Part shown: piece by piece, positions 25,374 through 34,062 of the stretch
Layout of the letters: every line of letters starts with the position of its first letter
Numbering within the stretch: the first letter of the stretch is position 1
NCBI GenBank assembly: GCA_016280895.1
Contig: JAEEHM010000004.1
Location: 1 to 51,041 of the forward strand
Reading direction: 5' to 3'
Length of the DNA stretch: 51,041 nt
Source of the DNA: Bacillota bacterium
Lineage (GTDB): Bacteria; Bacillota_I; Bacilli_A; ML615J-28; CAG-698
Translations under genes and position numbers: made by a program
Notes under the pieces: generated by a model
The model's input: the letters and a program-made list of their open reading frames with translations, nothing else
Told to the model about the DNA's origin: nothing
Databases searched by the model: none

Positions 25374-26108
25374 ATGAAAAATTTACATGCGATAATTCTT
25401 GCTGGTGGCAAAGGAACAAGAATGAAATCTGATTTGCCGAAATGTGCTTATCCATTTTGTGGAAAACCAATGATTAGTTATATCATTGAGTCTTGTAAGC
25501 AAGCTAATATTAAAGATATTATCGTTGTTGTAGGCTATAAATCAGAAGAATTGATTAAATGCTTACCTAGTGATGTTAGATATGTAAAACAAGAAGAACA
25601 ATTAGGAACTGGACATGCTACTATGTGTGCTGCTCCTTTATTAAAAGATGAAGATGGTCTTACATTGATTTTCCCTGGCGATATGCCAATGATTGATAAA
25701 GAAACAATTGAAAATTTAATAGAGAGGCATATTAAGGATAATAATGTATTAACAGATGTAACATCTATTTATGAAGATCCTAAGGCTTATGGCCGTATTG
25801 TGAGAAAAAATGGACAAATTGAAAAGATTGTGGAATTTAAGGATTGTAATGAGGAACAAAAGAAGATAAAGGAAATTAATATTGCTCTTTATTGTATTGA
25901 TAATAAAATATTATTTGATAATCTTGATAAGATTAAAAATAATAATAATGCTAATGAGTATTATTTAACTGATTTAGTTGAAATATTAGCGAAAGATTAT
26001 CGTGTTGATGCTTATATTGCTCCTGATGATTATCGTCTTGTTGGTATTAATGATGTTGATACATTGAAACAAGTAGAAGATGCTTATTTAAAGCATAAAA
26101 AACAATAA
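25374..26108 (+). CDS. GlmU-like UDP-HexNAc uridyltransferase lacking the acetyltransferase domain
   Basis: A 244-residue nucleotidyltransferase with the GlmU pyrophosphorylase motif LAGGKGTRMKSDLPK (about 9-23), EEQLGTGHAT, FPGDMPMI and NEYYLTDLVEILA. It equals the N-terminal half of GlmU, which joins UTP and GlcNAc-1-phosphate to make UDP-GlcNAc. The left-handed beta-helix acetyltransferase half (about 220 residues) is absent, and the gene ends cleanly at a terminator, so it is not a frameshift. Glucosamine-1-phosphate acetylation would need another protein; alternatively GlcNAc-1-phosphate comes from the NahK-like kinase encoded at 21825. It follows the phosphatase gene by two bases. Confidence 0.88.
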   Translation: MKNLHAIILAGGKGTRMKSDLPKCAYPFCGKPMISYIIESCKQANIKDIIVVVGYKSEELIKCLPSDVRYVKQEEQLGTGHATMCAAPLLKDEDGLTLIFPGDMPMIDKETIENLIERHIKDNNVLTDVTSIYEDPKAYGRIVRKNGQIEKIVEFKDCNEEQKKIKEINIALYCIDNKILFDNLDKIKNNNNANEYYLTDLVEILAKDYRVDAYIAPDDYRLVGINDVDTLKQVEDAYLKHKKQ

Positions 26109-26115
26109 ATATGTA

Positions 26116-26146
26116 AAAAAGGATAAATCGTGGATTTATCCTTTTT
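26116..26146 (+). terminator. Rho-independent terminator
   Basis: GGATAAATC (26121-26129) and GATTTATCC (26133-26141) around GTG, preceded by A and followed by T residues. Confidence 0.85.
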
Positions 26147-26149
26147 ATA

Positions 26150-26178
26150 TTGTAATAAATGCTGTATTATGATATAAT
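26150..26178 (+). promoter_or_regulatory. Promoter of the DUF368 gene
   Basis: TTGTAA (26150-26155) and TATAAT (26173-26178) with a 17-base spacer. It implies a leader of nearly 100 bases before the ATG at 26280. Confidence 0.7.
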
Positions 26179-26194
26179 TTCAATAGTATTAAAG

Positions 26195-26258
26195 AGATAT
26201 ATTAGATATTTAAAGAGACTTTGTGCTTTTTTTAATTGTTTAAATAACTAATATATCT
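26195..26258 (+). promoter_or_regulatory. Long inverted repeat in the DUF368 leader
   Basis: AGATATATTAG (26195-26205) pairs perfectly with CTAATATATCT (26248-26258). Inside, TATTTAAA and TTTAAATA can extend the stem, leaving a U-rich loop. It begins near the expected transcription start and ends about 20 bases before the ATG. It is not followed by a T-run, so it is not an ordinary terminator. It matches no riboswitch class I know. Confidence 0.5.
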
Positions 26259-26279
26259 TATATAAGGTTGGTTTTAATA

Positions 26280-27221
26280 ATGAAAAAAATTCTTAATATA
26301 ATTATAGATTTTCTAAAAGGAATTGCAATTGGTATTTCAAATGTTATTCCTGGCTTTAGTGGTGGTACTATGGCGGTAATTTTGAAGGTCTATGAACGCT
26401 TTATTAGCGCTATTAATAATGTCACAAAGCATTTGTGGCTTGCTATTAAAGATATTTGGGCTGTATTTATTGGCATGATACTGGGCGTAGTATTAGCTTC
26501 ATATACAATTATTTATGCTTTAAATGCTTTTCCTATTCAAACAGTTATGTTGTTTGTTGGTTTAATTATTGGTTCTATGCCAATGATTTATGACAATTTA
26601 AAATCTTATAAAAAAGAAAATGAAAAATTAATTGGTATTAAAGAAGTAATTGTGTTTATTATTTTTGCAGCAATTGTTGTTGTGCTACCATTTTTAAATG
26701 TTAGACCGGGAGTTGGGAAAGTTAGTATTGTTACATACATCATGGTATTTTTAATGGGAATTGTTAGTGCTAGCACAATGATTATTCCAGGAATTAGTGG
26801 TTCTTTAGTATTAATGATATTTGGCTATTACATAATTATTATAGATAATGTAAAAGCAGCAATTTCAGCAGTACTTCATTTTAGTTTTTCTGGTGCAGGT
26901 ATTAGCTTACTAATATTGCTAGTGTTTGGAATTGGTTGCGTGATTGGTGCTATTGGTATTGCGAAATTGATTGAAATTTTATTTAAGAAGTTTCCAAAAT
27001 TAGTATATAGTGCTATTCTTGGTTTATTGGTTGCATCTATTTTTTCAATAATTTATACAACTGCAGTTGATTATAAGGATGTTATTGATTTTAGTAGTCC
27101 ATTATTATATATTGTTTCAGTTGTTTTGATGATTGTAGGTGCTTGCATTGCCGTTTTATTGTATATCTATGATAAGAAGCATCCTAAAATTGAGGAAGAA
27201 GAAATAAATGAAAATAACTAG
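26280..27221 (+). CDS. popT: DUF368 membrane protein, PopT-type polyprenyl-phosphate translocase
   Basis: A 313-residue protein with eight or more membrane helices. The internally repeated motif is visible twice: ISNVIPGFSGGTMAVIL (about 20-36) and STMIIPGISGSLVLMIFG (about 165-182). DUF368 proteins have been reported as undecaprenyl-phosphate translocases (PopT) that return the lipid carrier for cell-envelope polymers. The start at 26280 is preferred to the TTG at 26268, which would lie directly on the only AAGG ribosome binding site. It overlaps the VanZ-like gene by 14 bases. Assignment to the family is secure; transport in this organism is inferred. Confidence 0.88.
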   Translation: MKKILNIIIDFLKGIAIGISNVIPGFSGGTMAVILKVYERFISAINNVTKHLWLAIKDIWAVFIGMILGVVLASYTIIYALNAFPIQTVMLFVGLIIGSMPMIYDNLKSYKKENEKLIGIKEVIVFIIFAAIVVVLPFLNVRPGVGKVSIVTYIMVFLMGIVSASTMIIPGISGSLVLMIFGYYIIIIDNVKAAISAVLHFSFSGAGISLLILLVFGIGCVIGAIGIAKLIEILFKKFPKLVYSAILGLLVASIFSIIYTTAVDYKDVIDFSSPLLYIVSVVLMIVGACIAVLLYIYDKKHPKIEEEEINENN

Positions 27222-27705
27222 AATAGTATTTTTGATTATATATTTTGCATTATTCACTTATCATTGTTTATCATCACTACAATCAGCAAGTGAATCTTCA
27301 GAACTTTCAATGGATATTACTGAAGTAGTAATTAAAATAATAGAATCTTTTAAACAAGAAGTGAAGGATGTAGATAAATTACATTCTATTGTTAGAAAAG
27401 TTATAGGACATTTTGCTTATTTTGGTCTTATTGGTTTATTTGGTTTTCTTACTTATTATTTCTTTACTGAAAGTTTGAAATATACTTTGATATTTACAGC
27501 TATATCTGGAGCATTAATGGCACTTGAATCAGAATTGCTACAATTCTTTGCAAGTGAAAGAGGTCCTAGTATCGTTGATGCATTAATCGATTATTCTGGA
27601 TATGTATTAGCAAGCATTGCCTTATTTTTGATTGTTTATATTGCTAAACAGATAAAAAAGAAGGAAATGAATAAGGGAAATGGCGCCTTTAAAGAATTAG
27701 AGTAA
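27208..27705 (+). CDS. VanZ-like membrane protein
   Basis: A 165-residue protein with about four membrane helices and the VanZ-like pattern RKVIGHFAYFGLIGLFGF, then LESELLQFFASERGPSIVDALIDYSGYVLA. VanZ itself lowers teicoplanin susceptibility, but most family members have no known role and no other resistance genes are here. It overlaps the DUF368 gene, so the pair may both concern the envelope. Confidence 0.85.
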   Translation: MKITRIVFLIIYFALFTYHCLSSLQSASESSELSMDITEVVIKIIESFKQEVKDVDKLHSIVRKVIGHFAYFGLIGLFGFLTYYFFTESLKYTLIFTAISGALMALESELLQFFASERGPSIVDALIDYSGYVLASIALFLIVYIAKQIKKKEMNKGNGAFKELE

Positions 27706-27724
27706 AAAATTAAAAAATGAATTC

Positions 27725-27753
27725 TTGACTATTACATAAATTAGTGGTATAAT
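27725..27753 (+). promoter_or_regulatory. Promoter of the tRNA operon
   Basis: TTGACT (27725-27730) and TATAAT (27748-27753) with a 17-base spacer, 18 bases before the first tRNA. It is the closest match to the sigma-A consensus in the window. Confidence 0.85.
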
Positions 27754-27771
27754 ATTTAGGCGATTAGATGA

Positions 27772-27847
27772 GGTCTCGTGGTGTAGTGGTTAACATGCCA
27801 GTCTGTCACACTGGAGATCGCGGGTTCAAGTCCCGTCGAGACCGCCA
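27772..27847 (+). tRNA. tRNA-Asp (GTC)
   Basis: Complete cloverleaf: acceptor GGTCTCG with CGAGACC, anticodon arm CCAGT-CTGTCAC-ACTGG giving anticodon GTC, T-arm with GTTCAAGTC, and encoded CCA. Confidence 0.97.
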
Positions 27848-27857
27848 TTCTTTAAAG

Positions 27858-27934
27858 GCGCCAATAGCCCAATTGGATAGAGCGTCTGGCTACGGACCAG
27901 AAGGCTACGGGTTCGAGTCCTGTTTGGCGCGCCA
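27858..27934 (+). tRNA. tRNA-Arg (ACG)
   Basis: Acceptor GCGCCAA pairs with TTGGCGC, and anticodon arm TCTGG-CTACGGA-CCAGA gives anticodon ACG, normally read as inosine at the first position after editing by TadA. CCA is encoded. Confidence 0.97.
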
Positions 27935-27939
27935 TTTTT

Positions 27940-28016
27940 CGGGATTTAGCTCAGCTTGGTAGAGCGCTTGGTTTGGGACCAAGATGTCGTAGGTTCGAAT
28001 CCTATAATCCCGACCA
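27940..28016 (+). tRNA. tRNA-Pro (TGG), copy 1
   Basis: Acceptor CGGGATT pairs with AATCCCG. The anticodon arm CTTGG-TTTGGGA-CCAAG gives TGG. CCA is encoded. It is identical to the copy at 28118. Confidence 0.97.
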
Positions 28017-28032
28017 TTTTGATTTCGTATAG

Positions 28033-28106
28033 GCAGATATAGTTTAATGGTAGAACATCAGCCCTCCAAGCTGATTATGCGAGTTCGATTCTCGTTATCT
28101 GCTCCA
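28033..28106 (+). tRNA. tRNA-Gly (TCC), copy 1
   Basis: Acceptor GCAGATA pairs with TATCTGC. The anticodon arm TCAGC-CCTCCAA-GCTGA gives TCC. CCA is encoded. It is identical to the copy at 28209. Confidence 0.97.
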
Positions 28107-28117
28107 GATTTTGGCTT

Positions 28118-28194
28118 CGGGATTTAGCTCAGCTTGGTAGAGCGCTTGGTTTGGGACCAAGATGTCGTAGGTTCGAATCCTATAATCCCGACCA
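28118..28194 (+). tRNA. tRNA-Pro (TGG), copy 2
   Basis: Same 77 bases as the copy at 27940, including CCA. Confidence 0.97.
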
Positions 28195-28208
28195 TTTTAT
28201 ATTTATAG

Positions 28209-28282
28209 GCAGATATAGTTTAATGGTAGAACATCAGCCCTCCAAGCTGATTATGCGAGTTCGATTCTCGTTATCTGCTCCA
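28209..28282 (+). tRNA. tRNA-Gly (TCC), copy 2
   Basis: Same 74 bases as the copy at 28033, including CCA. Confidence 0.97.
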
Positions 28283-28293
28283 GAATGAAAGAC

Positions 28294-28325
28294 AGAGTAA
28301 TACTAAGATGTATTGCTCTTTTTTA
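28294..28325 (+). terminator. Terminator of the tRNA operon
   Basis: AGAGTAATAC pairs with GTATTGCTCT (one G-T pair), followed by TTTTTT ending near 28324. Confidence 0.8.
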
Positions 28326-28458
28326 TATACTAGAGCATAATAGCTTGGAATGCTGTTAAAAATTTTAAAAAAATGCATTTATTGTGAAAAAAACGTGTAA
28401 AAATACTTTTGTTTTGCAACATTTTATGGCATAATTATTATGAGGAGAGTTTTGTAAT

Positions 28459-30978
28459 ATGAAAAGAATATGGATTGTTATTGTTAATGTTCTGATTATG
28501 ATTGCCATGTTGACATTTGTATCTATTTATTCGAATGTAGAAAATAAAAAAACAATCAATAGGCAAATCGAACATTTTGAAAATACTACCATTACAATGG
28601 AACACGTAACTGAGAATTATCTAGAAGGAGAACAACGTATTTGCGATGTTTGGGCACATTATATTAATAGTGAGGAAATGACATTAGAAGAAGCTGTTTC
28701 ATATATTAGGGTTTCTCATGTTTTAGCAAATGCATCTGCACATATCGTATATAAAGATACTTTAAGGGGTCTATCTACGAGAGCAAGGAAATATGACCAA
28801 AGTGATTTTGATGTTTCTTATGAGCGTATGAATCTTTTAAATGATGTATCATGGATTCATAGTATTGGTGAATTTATCAATATTTCACGTGCTTATACTA
28901 ATCCAGTTAATGGTGAACAATCTATTGCTTTTTGTAATTTTATTACTCTTAAGGATTCTAGAGAGGCGATATTGCTTCGTGTTCTACCTGTGTCAGAGTT
29001 AATGCAAAAATGGGTCTTTCCTCAAGAAGAATTTGAAAGTGCTGAACTTTCGATCATTGATGAAGATGGTGATTATATTATCAAGGGGCATTCCTTTAAA
29101 AATTCTAGTTTCTTTGAATTTTATAGGTCTTACAATAAACTTGATGCAGCATCTTCACAAGAATTCTTTAATAAAATAGTTTCATCAACTGGAACATTTT
29201 CCATGTTGAATTCTAAAGGAGAAGAATGTATACTTGCATATACTCCATTTTCTTCTACTGGTGGATGGACTCTTTTAAGCCTTATGCCAATGGATGACCT
29301 TATCGTTAATACTGAAAACTGGTTGCTTATCGGTTTTGTATCTATTGGTCTTTTGGTTTTATTTATATTCGATTTAACCTTTATGTTATATTTTAATAAG
29401 AGACTTCAAGTGTCTGCTAGAGAAGCTGCATCTGCAAGTAAGGCTAAAACTGATTTCTTATCTACAATGTCACATGACATTCGTACACCAATGAATGCAA
29501 TTATTGGTTTGACAACTATTTCTGAAAAGAACCTAGATGATAAAAAATTGATTGAAGAAAATTTAAGGAAGATTAGTTTAGCAAGTAATCACTTGCTGAC
29601 TCTAATTAATGATATTCTAGATATTTCAAAGGTTGAAAGTGGAAAACTTAACTTTATTCCACAAACATTCTCAATCGTGGAAACAGTAGAGAATTTGATG
29701 AATTTATCACAACCAATGATTAAAGAGAAAAATATTAATTTCAGTTTCCATATTAGTAAAATGGAAAAAGAATATCTTTATGCTGATCAATTGAGATTAA
29801 ATCAAATTTACATTAATCTTCTTTCTAATGCTATTAAATATACAGAACCTGGTGGTAGTGTATGTGTAGACATGAAAGAAGAAGAGAGCCCTAAGGCTGG
29901 TTGCGTACGCCTTTCTTATAAGGTTTCAGATACTGGTATTGGTATGAGTCCTGAGTTCTTAGCTAATTTGTATCAACCATTCTCACGTCAAACTGATAGC
30001 CGTGTTAATAGTATTCAAGGTACGGGCCTTGGTCTTGCAATTACTAAACAAATGGTTGATTTAATGAATGGCCAAATTGAATGTGAAAGCGAACAAGGCA
30101 AGGGTACAACATTTAATGTAGTATTAGATCTTCCAATTGCTGACCAACAAAGAGAAAATATGAAGTTGGATGCGATGGATGTCTTGATTGTCGATGATGA
30201 TGATATTCTATTAGATACTGCTGTTGATACATTAGAATCCTTAGGTTTAAATGTTGAAAAAGCGAGTGGTGGCCTTGAAGCATTGGGTATGATTGCTCAT
30301 AGACATGAAAGTGGCCTTGAATATGATATTGTTATTGTAGATTTGAAGATGCCTGAAATTGATGGTGTAGAAACTATTCGTAGAATTCGCTCGGAGATTA
30401 AATCAAAAACACCAATTTTATTGATATCTGCTTATGAATGGTCTGATATTGAAGAACAAGCAAAAGATGCTGGCGTTAATGGGTTCTTAAGTAAGCCACT
30501 ATTCCGTTCAACTTTATATGATAAGATTAGTGAAATTTTAGGTACTGAAACACAGTCTATTGAGCCAGAAAGTGATTATTCTGATTTAGAAGGATTGAAT
30601 ATTCTCATTGGAGAAGATTATGATATCAACTGGGAGATTATTTCTACACTGCTTTCAATGTATGGAATTACAACAGAGCGTGCTGAAAATGGTCGAATTG
30701 CAGTTGAAAAGATGAAGAATGCTGAAAAAGGAAAATATACATTGATTTTCATGGATATTCAAATGCCGGAGATGAATGGTCTTGATGCTACGAGAGCAAT
30801 TCGTGCATTAGATGATCCTTGGGCTTCTTCAATTCCAATTATTGCGATGACATCTGATGCCTTCGCAGAAAATGTTGCTGAATGTTTGAATGCTGGTATG
30901 AATGGACATATTGCAAAACCTGTAGATATAAAACTTGTTATTAAAGAGATTAGAAGAATTAAGGAGGAGAGAAAATAA
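28459..30978 (+). CDS. Hybrid sensor histidine kinase with two receiver domains
   Basis: An 839-residue membrane kinase. Helix 1 is about 4-24 and helix 2 about 290-312, enclosing an extracytoplasmic sensor of about 260 residues, probably of the Cache type. Then come HisKA with [15 protein letters not shown] (phospho-acceptor His near 339), HATPase_c (N-box [14 protein letters not shown]-boxes DTGIGMS and GTGLGLAI, about 450-565), receiver 1 (about 573-693, Asp in [10 protein letters not shown]) and receiver 2 (about 713-835, Asp in [10 protein letters not shown]). Receiver 2 has GEDYDIN in place of the usual double acidic pocket but keeps an E-D pair. No DNA-binding domain or separate regulator is nearby, so output may be phosphotransfer or protein contact. 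The gene overlaps the following solute-binding protein gene by one base (TAATG), suggesting that the two act together. GAGGAGAG is the ribosome binding site. Confidence 0.93.
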   Translation: MKRIWIVIVNVLIMIAMLTFVSIYSNVENKKTINRQIEHFENTTITMEHVTENYLEGEQRICDVWAHYINSEEMTLEEAVSYIRVSHVLANASAHIVYKDTLRGLSTRARKYDQSDFDVSYERMNLLNDVSWIHSIGEFINISRAYTNPVNGEQSIAFCNFITLKDSREAILLRVLPVSELMQKWVFPQEEFESAELSIIDEDGDYIIKGHSFKNSSFFEFYRSYNKLDAASSQEFFNKIVSSTGTFSMLNSKGEECILAYTPFSSTGGWTLLSLMPMDDLIVNTENWLLIGFVSIGLLVLFIFDLTFMLYFNKRLQVSAREAASASKAKTDFLSTMSHDIRTPMNAIIGLTTISEKNLDDKKLIEENLRKISLASNHLLTLINDILDISKVESGKLNFIPQTFSIVETVENLMNLSQPMIKEKNINFSFHISKMEKEYLYADQLRLNQIYINLLSNAIKYTEPGGSVCVDMKEEESPKAGCVRLSYKVSDTGIGMSPEFLANLYQPFSRQTDSRVNSIQGTGLGLAITKQMVDLMNGQIECESEQGKGTTFNVVLDLPIADQQRENMKLDAMDVLIVDDDDILLDTAVDTLESLGLNVEKASGGLEALGMIAHRHESGLEYDIVIVDLKMPEIDGVETIRRIRSEIKSKTPILLISAYEWSDIEEQAKDAGVNGFLSKPLFRSTLYDKISEILGTETQSIEPESDYSDLEGLNILIGEDYDINWEIISTLLSMYGITTERAENGRIAVEKMKNAEKGKYTLIFMDIQMPEMNGLDATRAIRALDDPWASSIPIIAMTSDAFAENVAECLNAGMNGHIAKPVDIKLVIKEIRRIKEERK

Positions 30979-32267
30979 TGAAAAAATTGTTCTATGTCAT
31001 TTTAGTAATTCTTGTTTCTGTATTTATGTTTGCTTGTAAAAAGGATGATAAAAACAATGATTCCGAAGTATTTGAGCCATCTTTAAATACAGATACAGAC
31101 TGTAGTATTACTGTAGTTGGTAGCTATGATAATTTTGAAGCCTTAGAAGCTGAATTTGATAAATTTAATGAATTTTATCCTAATGTGCGTCTAAGTTATT
31201 TAAAACTTGATGATTACAACAATAATTTAGGAACAGTATTGGAAGGAAATGATAAACCAAATATTTTCTTCACATATACATGGATGATGGGTAATGAAAA
31301 GTATAATTCTGTTGTTAGTCATATGGAAGATCTTTCTAATAAAGATTTAAATTTAAAATTAGATTGTATTCGTCCAGGTCTTATCAATAAAGATGCAAAT
31401 GGCAAAGTATTAATGCTTCCAGTTTTTTCTAGAACTTATGGAATGTTGATAAACAACGATTTATTTAAAAAAGAGGGCCTTAGTCTTCCAAATACATGGA
31501 ATGAATTACTTTCTACATGTGCTGCATTTAAGAATAAGGGATATGATAGTCCAATGATGGGCTATAGTGAAAAATCTTCAAGCTGCTTGATGAATACTAT
31601 TGCTTACCCATTATTTGTAGCTGAACTTGCTAAAAATCCAGAGGCACTAAGTCTTGCTAATAATTTAGATCCTAGAGCTGGCGAATATATGCGCTCTGCA
31701 CTTGAAGCAGTTGATCAAATTATTAATAATAATTGTGTTGACATAAGTAAGTGTGATGAAATTAAAGATAATTACACTAAGGTTATTTTGCGTTTCTTTG
31801 AAGGTGATGTACCAATGATGATTTGTACTGCTGATACTGTTTCTGGAACTAAGAAACGTGAAAGTCAATCTGAAGCTTTCACTAAATCACCATTCAATTA
31901 TACATTTGCACCTATTCCATTAACAAATGATGGTGGTTACTTTATTGATAGTCCTTCAATTCAATTTTCAATTAATAAGGATTGTGATAACTTAGACATG
32001 ACAAACGAATTTATGAGATTTTTAATTTCAAGTAAGGAACTTAATGCGATGGCTTCTATTAAGCCTCTTGTTACTCCAACAATTGATATGCCACTTGATT
32101 CAGTTTATGCTCCTTTCGGTAATATTCCTTCAAGTCGTACTATTTCACCAGAAGTTCTTGGTATCAAAGATAATCTTACTGTTCAAATAAAAGTTGCAGC
32201 TTTTAATGTTGGAAGGAAAGATATGACAATAGATGAAGCTATTGCAATGTATGGTAGCTTTAAATAA
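30978..32267 (+). CDS. Extracellular solute-binding lipoprotein (family 1), kinase-linked
   Basis: A 429-residue lipoprotein (signal peptide ending FMFAC, Cys near residue 20). The fold is that of family 1 sugar-type binding proteins: FEALEAEFDKFNEFYPNVRLSY near the N-terminus, LPVFSRTYGMLINNDLFKKEGLSLPNTWNELL in the middle. It would bind an unknown, possibly carbohydrate, ligand outside the cell. No permease or ATPase genes follow; the next gene is an anion permease with its own promoter. The one-base overlap with the hybrid histidine kinase suggests that the binding protein reports ligand to that kinase. That role is inference. The gene ends at a strong terminator. Confidence 0.88.
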   Translation: MKKLFYVILVILVSVFMFACKKDDKNNDSEVFEPSLNTDTDCSITVVGSYDNFEALEAEFDKFNEFYPNVRLSYLKLDDYNNNLGTVLEGNDKPNIFFTYTWMMGNEKYNSVVSHMEDLSNKDLNLKLDCIRPGLINKDANGKVLMLPVFSRTYGMLINNDLFKKEGLSLPNTWNELLSTCAAFKNKGYDSPMMGYSEKSSSCLMNTIAYPLFVAELAKNPEALSLANNLDPRAGEYMRSALEAVDQIINNNCVDISKCDEIKDNYTKVILRFFEGDVPMMICTADTVSGTKKRESQSEAFTKSPFNYTFAPIPLTNDGGYFIDSPSIQFSINKDCDNLDMTNEFMRFLISSKELNAMASIKPLVTPTIDMPLDSVYAPFGNIPSSRTISPEVLGIKDNLTVQIKVAAFNVGRKDMTIDEAIAMYGSFK

Positions 32268-32273
32268 AAAATA

Positions 32274-32307
32274 ATGACATCTCGAATTAATCGAGATGTC
32301 ATTTTTT
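32274..32307 (+). terminator. Rho-independent terminator
   Basis: ATGACATCTCGA (32274-32285) and TCGAGATGTCAT (32291-32302) form a perfect 12-bp stem followed by TTTTTT. Confidence 0.9.
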
Positions 32308-32320
32308 GTGCGTTTTCATA

Positions 32321-32349
32321 TTTACAAAATGTCCTTAAGTGACTATAAT
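32321..32349 (+). promoter_or_regulatory. Promoter of the anion permease gene
   Basis: TTTACA (32321-32326) and TATAAT (32344-32349) with a 17-base spacer, 24 bases before the TTG start codon. Confidence 0.7.
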
Positions 32350-32373
32350 AATAGAGATTAAGGAGATGATAAA

Positions 32374-33672
32374 TTGATTTCAACAATTATTATTTCATTA
32401 TTAGTATTAATATTGCTGATAACATCAATTGTGTTTTTTCCAACAATAAGAATAGGAAGAATAAAATTTGCGACATATTGGCCACTTGCACTTGTAGGTG
32501 CAATCCTTTTGATTGTTTTTCGTTGTGTGCCTGTAAGTTATATATTTGAAAATCTTACTGCTGATACTGCAATTAATCCTATTAAGATTTTAATTCTATT
32601 TTTATCGATGACCTTTATTTCGATTGTGCTTGATGAACTAGGTTTATTTAAATGGGCTGCAATTAAAACAGTTAAATTAGCTAAGAACCACCAATTATCA
32701 ATTTTTTTGAGTATTTATTTTTTAACTGCTATTTTTACTATTTTCACATCAAATGATATTGTAGTATTAACTTTGACCCCATTCATTTGTTTCTTTTGTA
32801 AGAACACTAAGGTCAATCCAATTCCATATTTGATTGGTGAATTTGTAGCTTCAAATACCTATTCAATGATGCTTCTAATTGGTAATCCTACTAATATTTA
32901 TTTAGCTAGTGCGCAAAATATATCTTTCATTGACTATATTAAAGTGATGTTTTTACCAACTATTGCTGCTGGTTTAGTAGAAGTCTTAATTCTTTTACTG
33001 ATTTTTCATAAGTCATTAAAAAAAGAAATAGAAAAGGTTTATGAAGAAGTAAGAATTGATAGTAAAGTAGAAGTAATAGTTGCAGCACTTCATTTATTAG
33101 TTTGTTTGATATTTTTAATTATTTCAAGCTATATTAATGTTGAAATGTACTTAGTTTCCTTGTTTACTGCCTTATCATTGATAATTTGTTTGATTATATT
33201 TAAGATTATTAAAAGAAAAGATCATACTTTATTAAGATCAGTAAGAAGAGTTCCATATGAACTAGTTCCATTTGTGCTTTCAATGTTTGTGATGATGATT
33301 GCGCTTGATTATCAAAATGTGAGCATCGAATTAGCAAAATTATTAAGTAAGGGTAATTCTATTTTTACTTATGGTATTTCCTCATTCTTATCAGCAAATG
33401 TGATTAATAATATTCCAATGAGCATGTTGTTTTCTCATCTTATTACGCTTGGAAGTGAAAGTGAAATGATAAGAGCAACATATGCTTCAATTATTGGCAG
33501 TAATATTGGTGCCTTTTTGACACCAATTGGGGCTTTAGCAGGTATTATGTTTACTAGCTTAACGGAAATTTATGATGCAAAAATCAATTTTAAATCATTC
33601 ATAAAATATGGTTTTATTATTAGTATACCTGTCATTATAATTAGTTTACTAATTTTAGAAATAGTGATATAA
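32374..33672 (+). CDS. ArsB/NhaD-type (SLC13-like) anion permease
   Basis: A 432-residue protein with about eleven membrane helices, related to the ArsB/citrate-transporter (ion transporter) superfamily. Typical elements are ILFLSMTFISIVLDELGLFKWAA, FTSNDIVVLTLTPFI (helical hairpin with polar centre), LIGNPTNIYLA and, in the second half, SANVINNIPMSMLFSHLI with GSNIGAFLTPIGALAG. The two inverted-repeat hairpins with N-D/N-N-P motifs fit the family. It begins with TTG at 32374: AAGGAG is correctly spaced (8 bases) and no ATG is available before the first helix. No arsenic-resistance genes are adjacent, so arsenite is only one possible substrate. Confidence 0.85.
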   Translation: MISTIIISLLVLILLITSIVFFPTIRIGRIKFATYWPLALVGAILLIVFRCVPVSYIFENLTADTAINPIKILILFLSMTFISIVLDELGLFKWAAIKTVKLAKNHQLSIFLSIYFLTAIFTIFTSNDIVVLTLTPFICFFCKNTKVNPIPYLIGEFVASNTYSMMLLIGNPTNIYLASAQNISFIDYIKVMFLPTIAAGLVEVLILLLIFHKSLKKEIEKVYEEVRIDSKVEVIVAALHLLVCLIFLIISSYINVEMYLVSLFTALSLIICLIIFKIIKRKDHTLLRSVRRVPYELVPFVLSMFVMMIALDYQNVSIELAKLLSKGNSIFTYGISSFLSANVINNIPMSMLFSHLITLGSESEMIRATYASIIGSNIGAFLTPIGALAGIMFTSLTEIYDAKINFKSFIKYGFIISIPVIIISLLILEIVI

Positions 33673-33689
33673 TAAAATGGTTATTTAAA

Positions 33690-33776
33690 GCAGCAATGGC
33701 GGAATTGGTAGACGCGCTACTTTGAGGGGGTAGTAAGAGTAATCTTGTGTGAGTTCGAGTCTCATTTGCTGCACCA
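33690..33776 (+). tRNA. tRNA-Leu (GAG)
   Basis: Acceptor GCAGCAA pairs with TTGCTGC. The anticodon arm CTACT-TTGAGGG-GGTAG gives anticodon GAG. There is a long variable arm (class II), a T-arm with GTTCGAGTC, and encoded CCA. It stands alone, 17 bases after the permease gene. Confidence 0.95.
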
Positions 33777-33830
33777 TTTTCTGAAATCTATAGGTCTTCT
33801 GAAAAGAGAATCTGGTTTTTATTTTTATAG

Positions 33831-33870
33831 GGTATTTTAGCCAATTATGGTTAAAATACCTTATTTTTTT
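33831..33870 (+). terminator. Terminator downstream of tRNA-Leu
   Basis: GGTATTTTAGCC (33831-33842) and GGTTAAAATACC (33849-33860) form a 12-bp stem with one G-T pair, then TTATTTTTTT. Confidence 0.8.
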
Positions 33871-34062
33871 ATACATTTATGAAACATTTAGATTTAAAGA
33901 CTAGGTGAGACTGATCACGGACTCGAACTATTAACTTACGGGTTTCGAATGTTAGGTTCTGATGGACTCGAATCAATAAGAGATAATGGTAGAAATATAG
34001 ATGAGATTGTGGTATAATATTGTTAGATAAAATAGAATTTGATAAACACGAGAGGTAGGAAA

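Larger units (their letters stand above)
27940..28282 (+). repeat. Tandem duplication of a Pro-Gly tRNA pair
   Basis: 27940-28106 and 28118-28282 carry the same two tRNAs in the same order. The tRNA sequences are identical between copies; only the spacers differ in length and sequence (16 against 14 bases between Pro and Gly). Confidence 0.9.

Noticed and set aside
27768-27962. Open frame of 64 codons across the first tRNAs
   Set aside because: It runs through two complete tRNA genes and has no ribosome binding site.
33900-34000. Attachment-site repeat of the tRNA-Leu 3' end
   Set aside because: Only short T-loop-like stretches in inverted orientation are present; no direct copy of the tRNA end and no integrase gene.
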